Below, piece by piece: positions 1-5,703 of a stretch of DNA of 6,794 bases. The translations under genes and the position numbers were made by a program. The stretch is from Pseudomonadota bacterium (GTDB lineage: Bacteria; Pseudomonadota; Alphaproteobacteria; Rhizobiales; Xanthobacteraceae): positions 1 to 6,794 of the forward strand of contig JAEVZN010000530.1 of the NCBI GenBank assembly GCA_023392205.1, in the 5' to 3' direction. The first letter of the stretch is position 1, and the number at the start of each line of letters is the position of its first letter. The notes beneath the pieces were generated by a model that was not told the origin of the DNA, did not search any database, and worked only from the letters and a program-made list of their open reading frames with translations.

Positions 1-75
1 ACCGAAGTGCAGAAGGTCGTGATCGCGCGCGAAGCGTTGAAGACTTACGCCGCTGAAAAAGCGGTGAATAAGTAA
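1..75 (+). CDS. 3' end of an unidentified protein-coding gene (partial)
   Basis: The window opens inside a reading frame that is open from base 1 and ends at TAA 73-75, leaving the last 24 residues (ending AAEKAVNK). The tail is charged and alanine/lysine-rich, which is ordinary for a soluble protein but not diagnostic of any family. The stop lies 38 nt before the aryl-CoA ligase start, with no obvious terminator between, so the two genes are probably cotranscribed. By context it could be another enzyme of the same aromatic pathway, such as an enoyl-CoA hydratase, a dehydrogenase or an aryl-CoA oxygenase, but nothing visible decides this. Confidence 0.6.
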   Translation, partial: TEVQKVVIAREALKTYAAEKAVNK

Positions 76-101
76 CGGGCGAGGAAAGTGCAGATATTTT
101 C

Positions 102-106
102 AGGAG
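102..106 (+). promoter_or_regulatory. ribosome binding site of the aryl-CoA ligase
   Basis: AGGAG lies 7 nt before ATG 114-116. It favours that start over the next in-frame ATG at 129, which has no comparable purine tract. The nine bases TTTCAGGAG (98-106) recur in front of the Rid gene at 1816-1824. Confidence 0.7.
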
Positions 107-113
107 CTCGGCA

Positions 114-1769
114 ATGGTGGCTTCCAGCATGATCCCTTCGAAGTACAAGGATACGTTTGCGCGCGACAATCTTCCGCCGCAGGACCAGTGGCCGGAATTC
201 CTGTTCACGCTGCCGGAACTGCAATATCCGGATCGTCTGAATTGCGTGACCGAATTCGTCGACAAGTGGGTGACGTCCGGACAGGGCGAGCGCATCGCCA
301 TCATCTCGCCGGACGAGACGCTGACCTATGCGCAGCTTGCCGAACGCATCAACCGCATCGCCAATGTGCTGACCAAGGATCTCGGCATGGTGCCGGGCAA
401 CCGCGTGCTGCTGCGCTCGGCCAACAACCCGACCATGATTGCCGCCTATCTGGCGGTGATGAAGGCGGGCGGCGTGACCATCGCGACCATGCCGCTGCTG
501 CGCGCCAAGGAATTGTCCTACACGGTGAAGAAGGCGAAGGTCGCGCACGCCCTCTGCGACATGCGGCTGGCCGACGAGATGCGCAAGACGCAGGAGGCCT
601 GTCCGGACCTGAAACATGTCGTCTATTGGGGCGGTGAAGGCGAACTCGAAAAGCTGATGGCCAAGCCGGGCTACGAGAGTTTCACCGCCTGCGACACCGC
701 CATCGACGATGTCTGCCTGATCGCCTTCACCTCGGGCACGACCGGCGAGCCGAAAGGCACCATGCATTTCCATCGCGACATGCTGGCGCCATGCGATTCC
801 TACGGAAAATATGTGCTGCAGGCTTCGCCCGACGACCGCTTCATCGGGTCGGCGCCGCTCGCCTTCACCTTCGGCCTCGGCGGCCATGTGCTGTTTCCGT
901 TCCGCATCGGCGCGGCGACGATCCAGCTTGAAAAGCTGCCGCCGGAGGATCTGCTGCAGGCCATTGCAAAGTACAAGGCGACGATCGTTTTCACCGCGCC
1001 CACCGCCTATCGCGCCGTGCTGCCGCATCTCAAGCAGCACGACATCTCGTCGCTTCGCAAATGCGTGTCGGCGGGCGAAACCCTGCCCAAGCCCACTTAC
1101 GAAGCCTGGCATCAGGCCACGGGCATGAAAATCCTCGACGGTATCGGCGGCACCGAGATGATGCATATCTTCATCGGTTCGCCCGCGGACAAGGTGCGCG
1201 GCGGCGCGACCGGGCAACCTGTGCCGGGCTATGTCGCCAGGATCGTGGACGAAGAGGGCAACGAGGTGCCGCGCGGCACAATCGGGCGGCTGGCCGTGCG
1301 CGGCCCGACCGGCTGCCGCTATCTCGCCGATGCGCGCCAGACCAAATATGTCGAAAAGGGCTGGAATTTCCCCGGCGATACTTACGTGCAAGATGCCGAC
1401 GGCTATTTCTGGTATCAGGCGCGCTCCGACGACATGATCATCTCGTCCGGCTACAACATTGCCGGTCCGGAGGTGGAGGAGGTGCTGCTCACGCATCCGG
1501 CCGTGGCCGAATGCGGCGTTGTCGGCGCCCCCGACGAGGAGCGCGGCCATATCGTCAAGGCCTATGTCGTCTTGCGCGCGGGCCATGCCGGCGATGCGTC
1601 GCTCACCAAGACGTTGCAGGACTTCGTGAAGAACGCGGTGGCGCCCTACAAATATCCGCGCGCTATCGAATACGTCACTGTGCTGCCGCGCACACAGACC
1701 GGCAAATTGCAGCGTTTCGAGTTGCGCAAGATCGCGGAGCAGAAGAGCGGCGCAAAACTGGCGTCGTGA
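114..1769 (+). CDS. aryl-CoA ligase, benzoate/2-aminobenzoate-CoA ligase family
   Basis: This 551-residue protein belongs to the ANL (AMP-forming acyl/aryl-CoA synthetase) superfamily and has the usual full length. It should activate a carboxylic acid with ATP to an acyl-adenylate and then to the CoA thioester, in the cytoplasm. Visible motifs are the phosphate-binding loop TSGTTGEPKG (206-215), GIGGTE (343-348), GDTYVQDADGY (421-431), the hinge region ARSDDMIISSG (436-446) and the catalytic lysine in RTQTGK (Lys531). The N-terminal half (NRVLLRSANNP, then AGGV and TMPLLRAKEL) reads like the 2-aminobenzoate-CoA ligases of aerobic CoA-dependent anthranilate degradation, as I remember them. Benzoate, a hydroxybenzoate or another aryl acid cannot be excluded. 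The hinge has Ala436 where most relatives have Gly before the Arg. It starts at ATG 114 with AGGAG upstream, and the Rid gene follows 62 nt downstream. Family assignment is firm; the exact substrate is inference. Confidence 0.88.
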   Translation: MVASSMIPSKYKDTFARDNLPPQDQWPEFLFTLPELQYPDRLNCVTEFVDKWVTSGQGERIAIISPDETLTYAQLAERINRIANVLTKDLGMVPGNRVLLRSANNPTMIAAYLAVMKAGGVTIATMPLLRAKELSYTVKKAKVAHALCDMRLADEMRKTQEACPDLKHVVYWGGEGELEKLMAKPGYESFTACDTAIDDVCLIAFTSGTTGEPKGTMHFHRDMLAPCDSYGKYVLQASPDDRFIGSAPLAFTFGLGGHVLFPFRIGAATIQLEKLPPEDLLQAIAKYKATIVFTAPTAYRAVLPHLKQHDISSLRKCVSAGETLPKPTYEAWHQATGMKILDGIGGTEMMHIFIGSPADKVRGGATGQPVPGYVARIVDEEGNEVPRGTIGRLAVRGPTGCRYLADARQTKYVEKGWNFPGDTYVQDADGYFWYQARSDDMIISSGYNIAGPEVEEVLLTHPAVAECGVVGAPDEERGHIVKAYVVLRAGHAGDASLTKTLQDFVKNAVAPYKYPRAIEYVTVLPRTQTGKLQRFELRKIAEQKSGAKLAS

Positions 1770-1819
1770 CATCGCGTAGCAGACCGATAGCGGGCCAGTG
1801 ATTGGCGCCCGATCATTTC

Positions 1820-1824
1820 AGGAG
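1820..1824 (+). promoter_or_regulatory. ribosome binding site that decides the Rid start
   Basis: AGGAG ends 1 nt before an in-frame ATG (1826-1828), which is too close for initiation, but 7 nt before the in-frame GTG at 1832-1834. That is the same spacing as in front of the ligase. The GTG is therefore the likelier start, and an in-frame TTG at 1802 would lie before the ribosome site. Confidence 0.6.
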
Positions 1825-1831
1825 AATGTCC

Positions 1832-2257
1832 GTGTCAGACTCGACAGCCCGCACGCAGCCCGCCACCAACACATTGCTCAATCCGGCCGGATGGCCGCAG
1901 CCCAAAGGCTATGCCAATGGCATCAAGGCGCGCGGCGAGATGGTATTTGTCGGCGGCATGATCGGCTGGGATGTCGAGCAGCGGCTGCCGCAGGGCTTTG
2001 TCGCGCAGACCCGGCAATTGCTGGAAAACATCGTTGCCGTGCTGAAGGAAGGCGGCGCCGGGCCTGAGCATATCGTGCGCATGACCTGGTATGTCGTTGA
2101 CATCGACGCTTACCGCAATTGCCTGCCCGAACTCGGCAAGGCCTATCGCGAAGTCATGGGCCGCAATTTTCCGGCCATGGCGCTGGTCGAGGTCCGGTCG
2201 CTGGTCGAGAAGGACGCTCTCCTGGAAATCGAGACCACTGCGGTGATCCCGGACTGA
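1832..2257 (+). CDS. Rid family (YjgF/YER057c/UK114) protein lacking the catalytic arginine
   Basis: From the preferred GTG start this is 141 residues (149 or 143 residues follow from upstream starts). The Rid fold is recognisable in order: GYANGIKARG near residue 28, the strand VFVGGMIGWD, the helix around QTRQLLENI, the strand MTWYVVDIDAY, FPAMALVEV (113-121) and the closing LEIETTAVI. Archetypal RidA hydrolyses reactive enamines and imines and needs an arginine in the motif PARS. Here that position is Met116 (PAMA), so this belongs with Rid subgroups not expected to have classic imine deaminase activity. The late acidic residues of LEIE are kept. Proteins of this fold usually form trimers with active sites between subunits. 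It lies just after the aryl-CoA ligase, so it may act on an unstable intermediate of the same pathway, for example an enamine or imine CoA ester from an aminoaryl-CoA; that role is inference. Confidence 0.85.
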   Translation: MSDSTARTQPATNTLLNPAGWPQPKGYANGIKARGEMVFVGGMIGWDVEQRLPQGFVAQTRQLLENIVAVLKEGGAGPEHIVRMTWYVVDIDAYRNCLPELGKAYREVMGRNFPAMALVEVRSLVEKDALLEIETTAVIPD

Positions 2258-2325
2258 GCGTCGCCCTTGCGCTGGACTTGGCGGCTCCGAAAGCGGATGG
2301 ATAAGGCCTTGCCGGAGTCCTGCGC

Positions 2326-3132
2326 TTGCCTGTCTGGGTCACCCGCATCACCCTTCCCGTCGCCGTGTTGCTGGCCTCGGTGCTGCTGCATCTCGGCCTG
2401 TTCGGGGTGATGGTGTTTGCGGAACGGCGCGAGCTTGCGTCGTCGCAGACGCAGACCATCGACGTTGAGCTCGTGCGCGCGGACGAGATCCCGCCCGAAC
2501 CGGAAAAACCGGAAGCCGATAAGCCGGAACCCGAAAAGCTGAAAATTCCGGAGCCGGAAATTCCGAAACCGGATGTTCCGAAGCCGGACACGAAGGCCAA
2601 CGCGTCGCCGCCGCCGGAATTGGCTTCCGCCCCTGCGCCATCTCCCGCGGCGCCGGCCGCGCCGTCCGGCACTGAGCCCCAACCCGACAGCGCCGAGACG
2701 AAAAGCGACGCGACCGAACCGCCCGCCAAGCCGGCCTTGCCGTCAGGTGGCCCGGCAGGCGAGGGCAAGTCGAAACTCACGCCGGAAGAGATCGCGGCCT
2801 TGCGCGCGCAGGTGCAGAAATGCTGGCAGCTTCCGGTCGGCATGCCGGGCGTGCTCGGGCTTGAAGTCGTAATCCGTGTCGCGTTCGGGCCGAAGGGGCA
2901 AGTCATGGGCGAGCCGGTGCTGTTGCAGGCCCCGGCCTCCGAACGCGGGCCGCTGCTGGTCGGGATTGCCATGCGGGCCTTGTCGGAATGCGCTCCCTAC
3001 CGGATGCCGTCTGCGAAATATGCCGACTGGAAGAGCCTCGATCTGCGCTTCCTCGCTACCGGCATGACCGGGCTCGGCGCGGTGAAACGGCCTGCCGGGG
3101 CGCCGGAAACTCGTCCGGGAACTAAAAGATAA
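2326..3132 (+). CDS. TonB/TolA-like single-pass inner-membrane protein
   Basis: This 268-residue protein has the layout of energy-transducing envelope proteins: a short N-terminus, one membrane helix (about residues 8-32), a long Pro/Glu/Lys then Pro/Ala-rich spacer (about 56-145, with repeated PEPEK, PEPEIPKP and PKPD units) and a C-terminal domain (about 151-246). The C-terminal domain has the pattern seen in rhizobial TolA: EEIAALRAQVQKCW, a central strand VVIRVAFGPKGQV, and SECAPYRMPSAKYADWK. Its two cysteines, Cys166 and Cys222, could form a periplasmic disulfide. The start is TTG 2326, with GGAG (2314-2317) 8 nt upstream and an in-frame stop at 2302-2304, so there is little room for another start. 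No exbB/exbD, tolQ/tolR or pal gene is visible, so its partner proteins must be elsewhere. It may be a TolA paralogue or a dedicated TonB; the link to the aromatic genes is only positional. Confidence 0.75.
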   Translation: MPVWVTRITLPVAVLLASVLLHLGLFGVMVFAERRELASSQTQTIDVELVRADEIPPEPEKPEADKPEPEKLKIPEPEIPKPDVPKPDTKANASPPPELASAPAPSPAAPAAPSGTEPQPDSAETKSDATEPPAKPALPSGGPAGEGKSKLTPEEIAALRAQVQKCWQLPVGMPGVLGLEVVIRVAFGPKGQVMGEPVLLQAPASERGPLLVGIAMRALSECAPYRMPSAKYADWKSLDLRFLATGMTGLGAVKRPAGAPETRPGTKR

Positions 3133-3139
3133 TATCTTT
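3125..3139 (+). promoter_or_regulatory. perfect AT-rich inverted repeat, candidate operator/promoter element
   Basis: AAAGATA-A-TATCTTT is a perfect palindrome with 7-bp arms and one central base. It overlaps the TAA stop of the TolA-like gene and lies 64 bp before the GntR regulator start. A further ATCTTT half-site follows at 3143-3148. The stretch is conspicuously AT-rich among GC-rich genes, as promoter regions often are. It has no GC stem, so it is a poor terminator. It does not match the usual TGGT-N-ACCA style of FadR-type operators, so recognition by the adjacent regulator is a guess. Confidence 0.4.
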
Positions 3140-3203
3140 ACGATCTTTCAGGTCTGCGCTACGCTCCTCTCCGTGAGGGCATGACACCGGCTGAAGGCAG
3201 CCC

Positions 3204-3962
3204 ATGAACGATCAAGTGTCTTTCATTTCGCGCGTGGGCGAGCCATTCGTGGCCGGGCGATCCGGCTCGCTGTCGGCGCAGATCGTCGCCGATGTGCGCG
3301 ACGCGCTGTTTGAAAAACGCCTCAAGCCCGGCGACCCCATCGGCACCGAGAAGGACCTCGCGGCGCGTTACGGCGTGAGCCGGATCGTGGCGCGCGATGC
3401 CCTGCGGACCCTGCAGGCGCTGGGCATTGCCGAAATCCGAATGGGCAAGGGCGGCGGCGCGCGTGTGGCGCGCGGCAATCCGCGGCTGTTTGCCGAAGCA
3501 CTCGCCGTGCAACTCGACCTCGCCGGCGTCAGCGCTGCGGAAGTGATGGACGCGCAGCGCGCCATCGAGACGCTGGCTGCCGAACTTGCCGCCGAACATG
3601 CAAGCGCGGCCGATCATGCGCGGCTGCATCGGCTCAATGATGAAGCCGAAGCGCAGATCGACAATGCCGATGCCTTCACCCGCAAGGCGCGCGAATTTCA
3701 TCTCGCGGTGACGGAAGCCTCGCAGAACCGGGTGCTGGTGGTGCAATTCCTGTCGCTCAACCACATTTCATGGCCATCGCAGAACCGCACGCTGACGCCC
3801 GAGGTCGCGCACCGTGTGCTGTCCGTGCATCGCGAACTCGCAAGCCTGATCGAAATGCGTGACGTTACCGGTGCCCGCCGCCTGATGGACGACCACGTCA
3901 AGATGATCCGCGCGCGCCGCGTCTCCGAGCGCGACCACGCGAAGGACGAGGGCTGCTGCTGA
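3204..3962 (+). CDS. GntR-family transcriptional regulator, FadR subfamily (FCD domain)
   Basis: This 252-residue protein has an N-terminal winged helix (about 22-90) with SAQIVADVRDAL, LKPGDPIGTEKDLAARYGVS and the recognition helix RIVARDALRTLQALGI, followed by the wing MGKGGGARVA. The helical FCD effector domain (about 105-235) keeps three histidines, His166 (EFHLAV), His209 (SVHREL) and His231 (DDHVKM), matching the metal-binding pattern of many FCD regulators that sense carboxylic acids. Such proteins are usually ligand-released repressors of neighbouring catabolic or transport genes. The start at ATG 3204 has GAAGG 6 nt before it. The C-terminus is unusual in ending Cys-Cys. It lies 41 nt before the substrate-binding-protein homologue and probably controls it; it may also act on the ligase genes or the divergent-strand transporter. 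The inducer is unknown, though an aromatic acid or its CoA ester fits the context. Confidence 0.88.
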   Translation: MNDQVSFISRVGEPFVAGRSGSLSAQIVADVRDALFEKRLKPGDPIGTEKDLAARYGVSRIVARDALRTLQALGIAEIRMGKGGGARVARGNPRLFAEALAVQLDLAGVSAAEVMDAQRAIETLAAELAAEHASAADHARLHRLNDEAEAQIDNADAFTRKAREFHLAVTEASQNRVLVVQFLSLNHISWPSQNRTLTPEVAHRVLSVHRELASLIEMRDVTGARRLMDDHVKMIRARRVSERDHAKDEGCC

Positions 3963-4003
3963 TTTTTCGAAGACCACACCAAGTACAAACGGGAGAAACG
4001 AAC

Positions 4004-4885
4004 ATGAGCACAAACCACAAATTCATCATCCAGCCGCACTTCCGGCTGCAGGAATGGATTGCCGAGGAGAAGGGTTACTTCAAGGATGAGGGCCTTGATT
4101 ACATCTTCCGTGAGGAGGTGAAGGCGACCGACGGCAAGGTGCATGACAAGGGCCAGAAGGTCGGCGCCTATCAGTCCTTCGAGGAAGGCCGCAAATCGGA
4201 TGTGAGCTGCGCCTGCCACTGGACGGTCAATGTCGCGGCGGCCTCCGGTCACGGGCGGCTCAACCGCGATGTCTATTCGGTTGCGCCGTCGGGGATATTC
4301 GTGGCGCCGGATTCGCTAATCAAGACACCGGCCGACCTCGCCAATGTGCCGATCTCGGTCGGCTTCCAGTCCGGCAGCCATTACGCCACCATCCAGGGGC
4401 TGGAAAGCTATATGCCGAAGGAGCAGATCAACCTGTCCTTCAATGACGGCATGCTGTTCAAGCGCATGGAATTGCTGCTCGATGGCAAGATTCCGGCGGC
4501 AACGCTGTTTTCAGGCCCCTATTACCTTGCCGAGCAGCTTGGCTTCCGCAAGGTCATGGACAATACGTTCATGATTGCCACCATGATCCATGGCGATCCC
4601 GATCCGGACGACCTGCGCAAATATTTCACCGCCCTCAAGCGCGCACAACGCGATCTCGACCTGCGCCCCGAACTCTATACGCATTATTATACGAACGAGT
4701 TTCCGGTGCGCTGGCACGAGGTCATGGATACGCGCCGCTGGGGTCCGGGCGAGCGGATCGTGTTCGAGACCTACACCGAGGATACCTTCAACCTGTCGCG
4801 CGACTGGATTGCCGAGCACGAGATTTTCGAGGGCGGCGATCTGGGCAAGAAGCGTTACGAGGATGCGACGGTCAGTGTGATGTAG
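4004..4885 (+). CDS. SsuA/THI5-like substrate-binding-protein homologue without a visible signal peptide
   Basis: This 293-residue protein has the periplasmic-binding-protein type 2 fold of the NMT1/THI5/SsuA group. Landmarks are LQEWIAEEKGYFKDEGLDY near the N-terminus, SGIFVAPDSLIKTPADLAN followed by ISVGFQSGSHYAT (the usual lobe-1 binding segment), LLLDGKIPAATLFSGPYYLAEQLG in lobe 2, and a charged C-terminal helical part. The N-terminus, MSTNHKFIIQPHFRLQ, has no hydrophobic signal segment, lipobox or Tat motif, so the protein appears cytoplasmic. ATG 4004 has GGGAG 8 nt upstream, and nothing upstream supplies a leader. A compact SCACHW segment (Cys69, Cys71, His72) could bind metal. It may be a solute-binding protein exported by another route, or an enzyme built on this fold, as THI5 and 4,5-dihydroxyphthalate decarboxylase are. 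It sits downstream of the GntR regulator and converges on livF. Fold assignment is good; function is open. Confidence 0.75.
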   Translation: MSTNHKFIIQPHFRLQEWIAEEKGYFKDEGLDYIFREEVKATDGKVHDKGQKVGAYQSFEEGRKSDVSCACHWTVNVAAASGHGRLNRDVYSVAPSGIFVAPDSLIKTPADLANVPISVGFQSGSHYATIQGLESYMPKEQINLSFNDGMLFKRMELLLDGKIPAATLFSGPYYLAEQLGFRKVMDNTFMIATMIHGDPDPDDLRKYFTALKRAQRDLDLRPELYTHYYTNEFPVRWHEVMDTRRWGPGERIVFETYTEDTFNLSRDWIAEHEIFEGGDLGKKRYEDATVSVM

Positions 4886-4887
4886 GC

Positions 4888-4969
4888 CCCGTCATTGCGA
4901 GGCGCGCGGCGACGAAGCAATCCACGCATGGCCTGCTCTGGATTGCTTCGCTTCGCTCGCAACGACGGG
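4888..4969. repeat. imperfect palindromic repeat between convergent genes, possible bidirectional terminator
   Basis: The outer arms are 4888-4901 (CCCGTCATTGCGAG) and 4956-4969 (CTCGCAACGACGGG), complementary at 13 of 14 positions. The inner arms are 4913-4924 (CGAAGCAATCCA) and 4939-4950 (TGGATTGCTTCG), complementary at all 12. A 14-nt loop separates the inner arms, and the outer and inner stems are joined by an asymmetric bulge. The motif TCATTGCGAG...GAAGCAATCCA is, from memory, typical of a dispersed palindromic element abundant in Bradyrhizobium-like genomes and found in other phyla. Lying between the 3' ends of the SBP gene and livF, its hairpin could end transcription from both sides, though no T-run follows either arm. 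Confidence 0.75.
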
Positions 4970-4992
4970 TTAGCAGCCACGGCGGTTTGAGA

Positions 4993-5703
4993 TCACTCCA
5001 CCTTCAGGCCGATTAGCCGTTCCAGCGTCGCCTCATCCTTGGCGAGCGTGTCGGATGCAGCGCGATGCACGATGTCGCCGCGCTCGATCACGATGGCATT
5101 GCGGGTGAGCGCCAGCGCCATTTCAGCATGCTGCTCGACCAGGATGAAGGCGGTGCCCTGTTCGGCCAGCATGCGCCGGATCGCCGCCGCCAGTTCCTCG
5201 ACGATGATCGGCGCCAGCCCCTCGAACGGCTCGTCCAGCAGCAGCAGCGACGGATTGGTCATCAGCGCGCGCGCGAGCGCCAGCATCTGCTGTTCGCCGC
5301 CGGAAAGCTGGTTGCCCTTGTTGCCGCGCCGTTCGGCGAGTCGTGGCAACAGGTCGTAGATGCGCTCCAGATTCCAGTGGCCTGGCCGCGCGGTGACGGT
5401 GAGATTCTCGGTGACCGTCAGCGACGGGAAAATCTCCCGCTCCTGCGCCACCCAGCCGATGCCTGAGCGCGCGCGCTTGTAGGGCGCGAGATGTGTGATG
5501 TCATCGCCCTTCCAGTGGATCGAACCGCGCCGCAGCCGTGTGAAGCCCATGATGGTGAGCAGCAAGGTCGATTTGCCGACGCCGTTGCGGCCGAGCACCG
5601 CGAGGCTGTCCTTGTCGGCCAGGTCGAAGGATATGTCGTTCAGCACCACGGCGTCGCCGTAACCGGCGCGGATACCTTTCAGCGACAGAAGCGTATCAGC
5701 CAT
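4993..5703 (-). CDS. livF: branched-chain amino acid-type ABC transporter ATP-binding protein LivF
   Basis: This 236-residue ATPase has the usual LivF length. Visible motifs are Walker A GRNGVGKS (38-45), Q-loop Gln87 (VAQEREIFPSLTVTENL), signature LSGGEQQ (133-139), Walker B LLLLDE (153-158) followed by PFEGLAP, and the switch histidine in VEQH (His192). The VAQ...IFPSLTV and EGLAP patterns are typical of LivF rather than LivG. It would pair with LivG on the cytoplasmic face of the LivH/LivM permease and power import. The start codon overlaps the end of livG by 8 bp, and GGAGG (5712-5716 on the complement) lies 8 nt upstream, so translation is probably coupled. Relatives import leucine-type amino acids, amides, or aromatic acids such as hydroxybenzoate; near an aryl-CoA ligase an aromatic substrate is plausible but unproven. 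Confidence 0.93.
   Translation of the reverse strand: MADTLLSLKGIRAGYGDAVVLNDISFDLADKDSLAVLGRNGVGKSTLLLTIMGFTRLRRGSIHWKGDDITHLAPYKRARSGIGWVAQEREIFPSLTVTENLTVTARPGHWNLERIYDLLPRLAERRGNKGNQLSGGEQQMLALARALMTNPSLLLLDEPFEGLAPIIVEELAAAIRRMLAEQGTAFILVEQHAEMALALTRNAIVIERGDIVHRAASDTLAKDEATLERLIGLKVE

Noticed and set aside
45..1772. A 575-codon open frame on the minus strand covering the whole ligase gene
   Set aside because: It mirrors the ligase in a GC-rich gene, its translation is Arg/His/Gly-rich with no recognisable domain, and the plus-strand frame has all the ANL motifs.
1061..1801. A 246-codon plus-strand frame inside the ligase gene
   Set aside because: Arg/Ala-rich out-of-frame translation with no domain, entirely within a well-supported gene.
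1802..1831. Upstream starts for the Rid gene (TTG 1802, ATG 1826)
   Set aside because: The AGGAG at 1820-1824 lies after the TTG and only 1 nt before the ATG; GTG 1832 has normal spacing.
2464..2600. Repeated CCGGAA/CCGAAGCCGGA units that could look like a DNA repeat array
   Set aside because: They are codon-level repeats of the Pro-Glu-Lys spacer in the TolA-like protein, not a CRISPR or tandem array of independent function.
2154..2972. A 272-codon open frame on the minus strand across the Rid and TolA-like genes
   Set aside because: The translation is low-complexity Ser/Gly/Pro produced by the complement of the Pro-rich spacer, and it crosses two well-supported genes.
3162..3180. Possible hairpin (CCTC...GAGG) between the TolA-like gene and the regulator as a terminator
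   Set aside because: Only about four base pairs and no following T-run; too weak to call.
3698..4252. A 184-codon minus-strand frame across the GntR/SBP junction
   Set aside because: It overlaps two genes with clear domains and has no recognisable motif or ribosome site.
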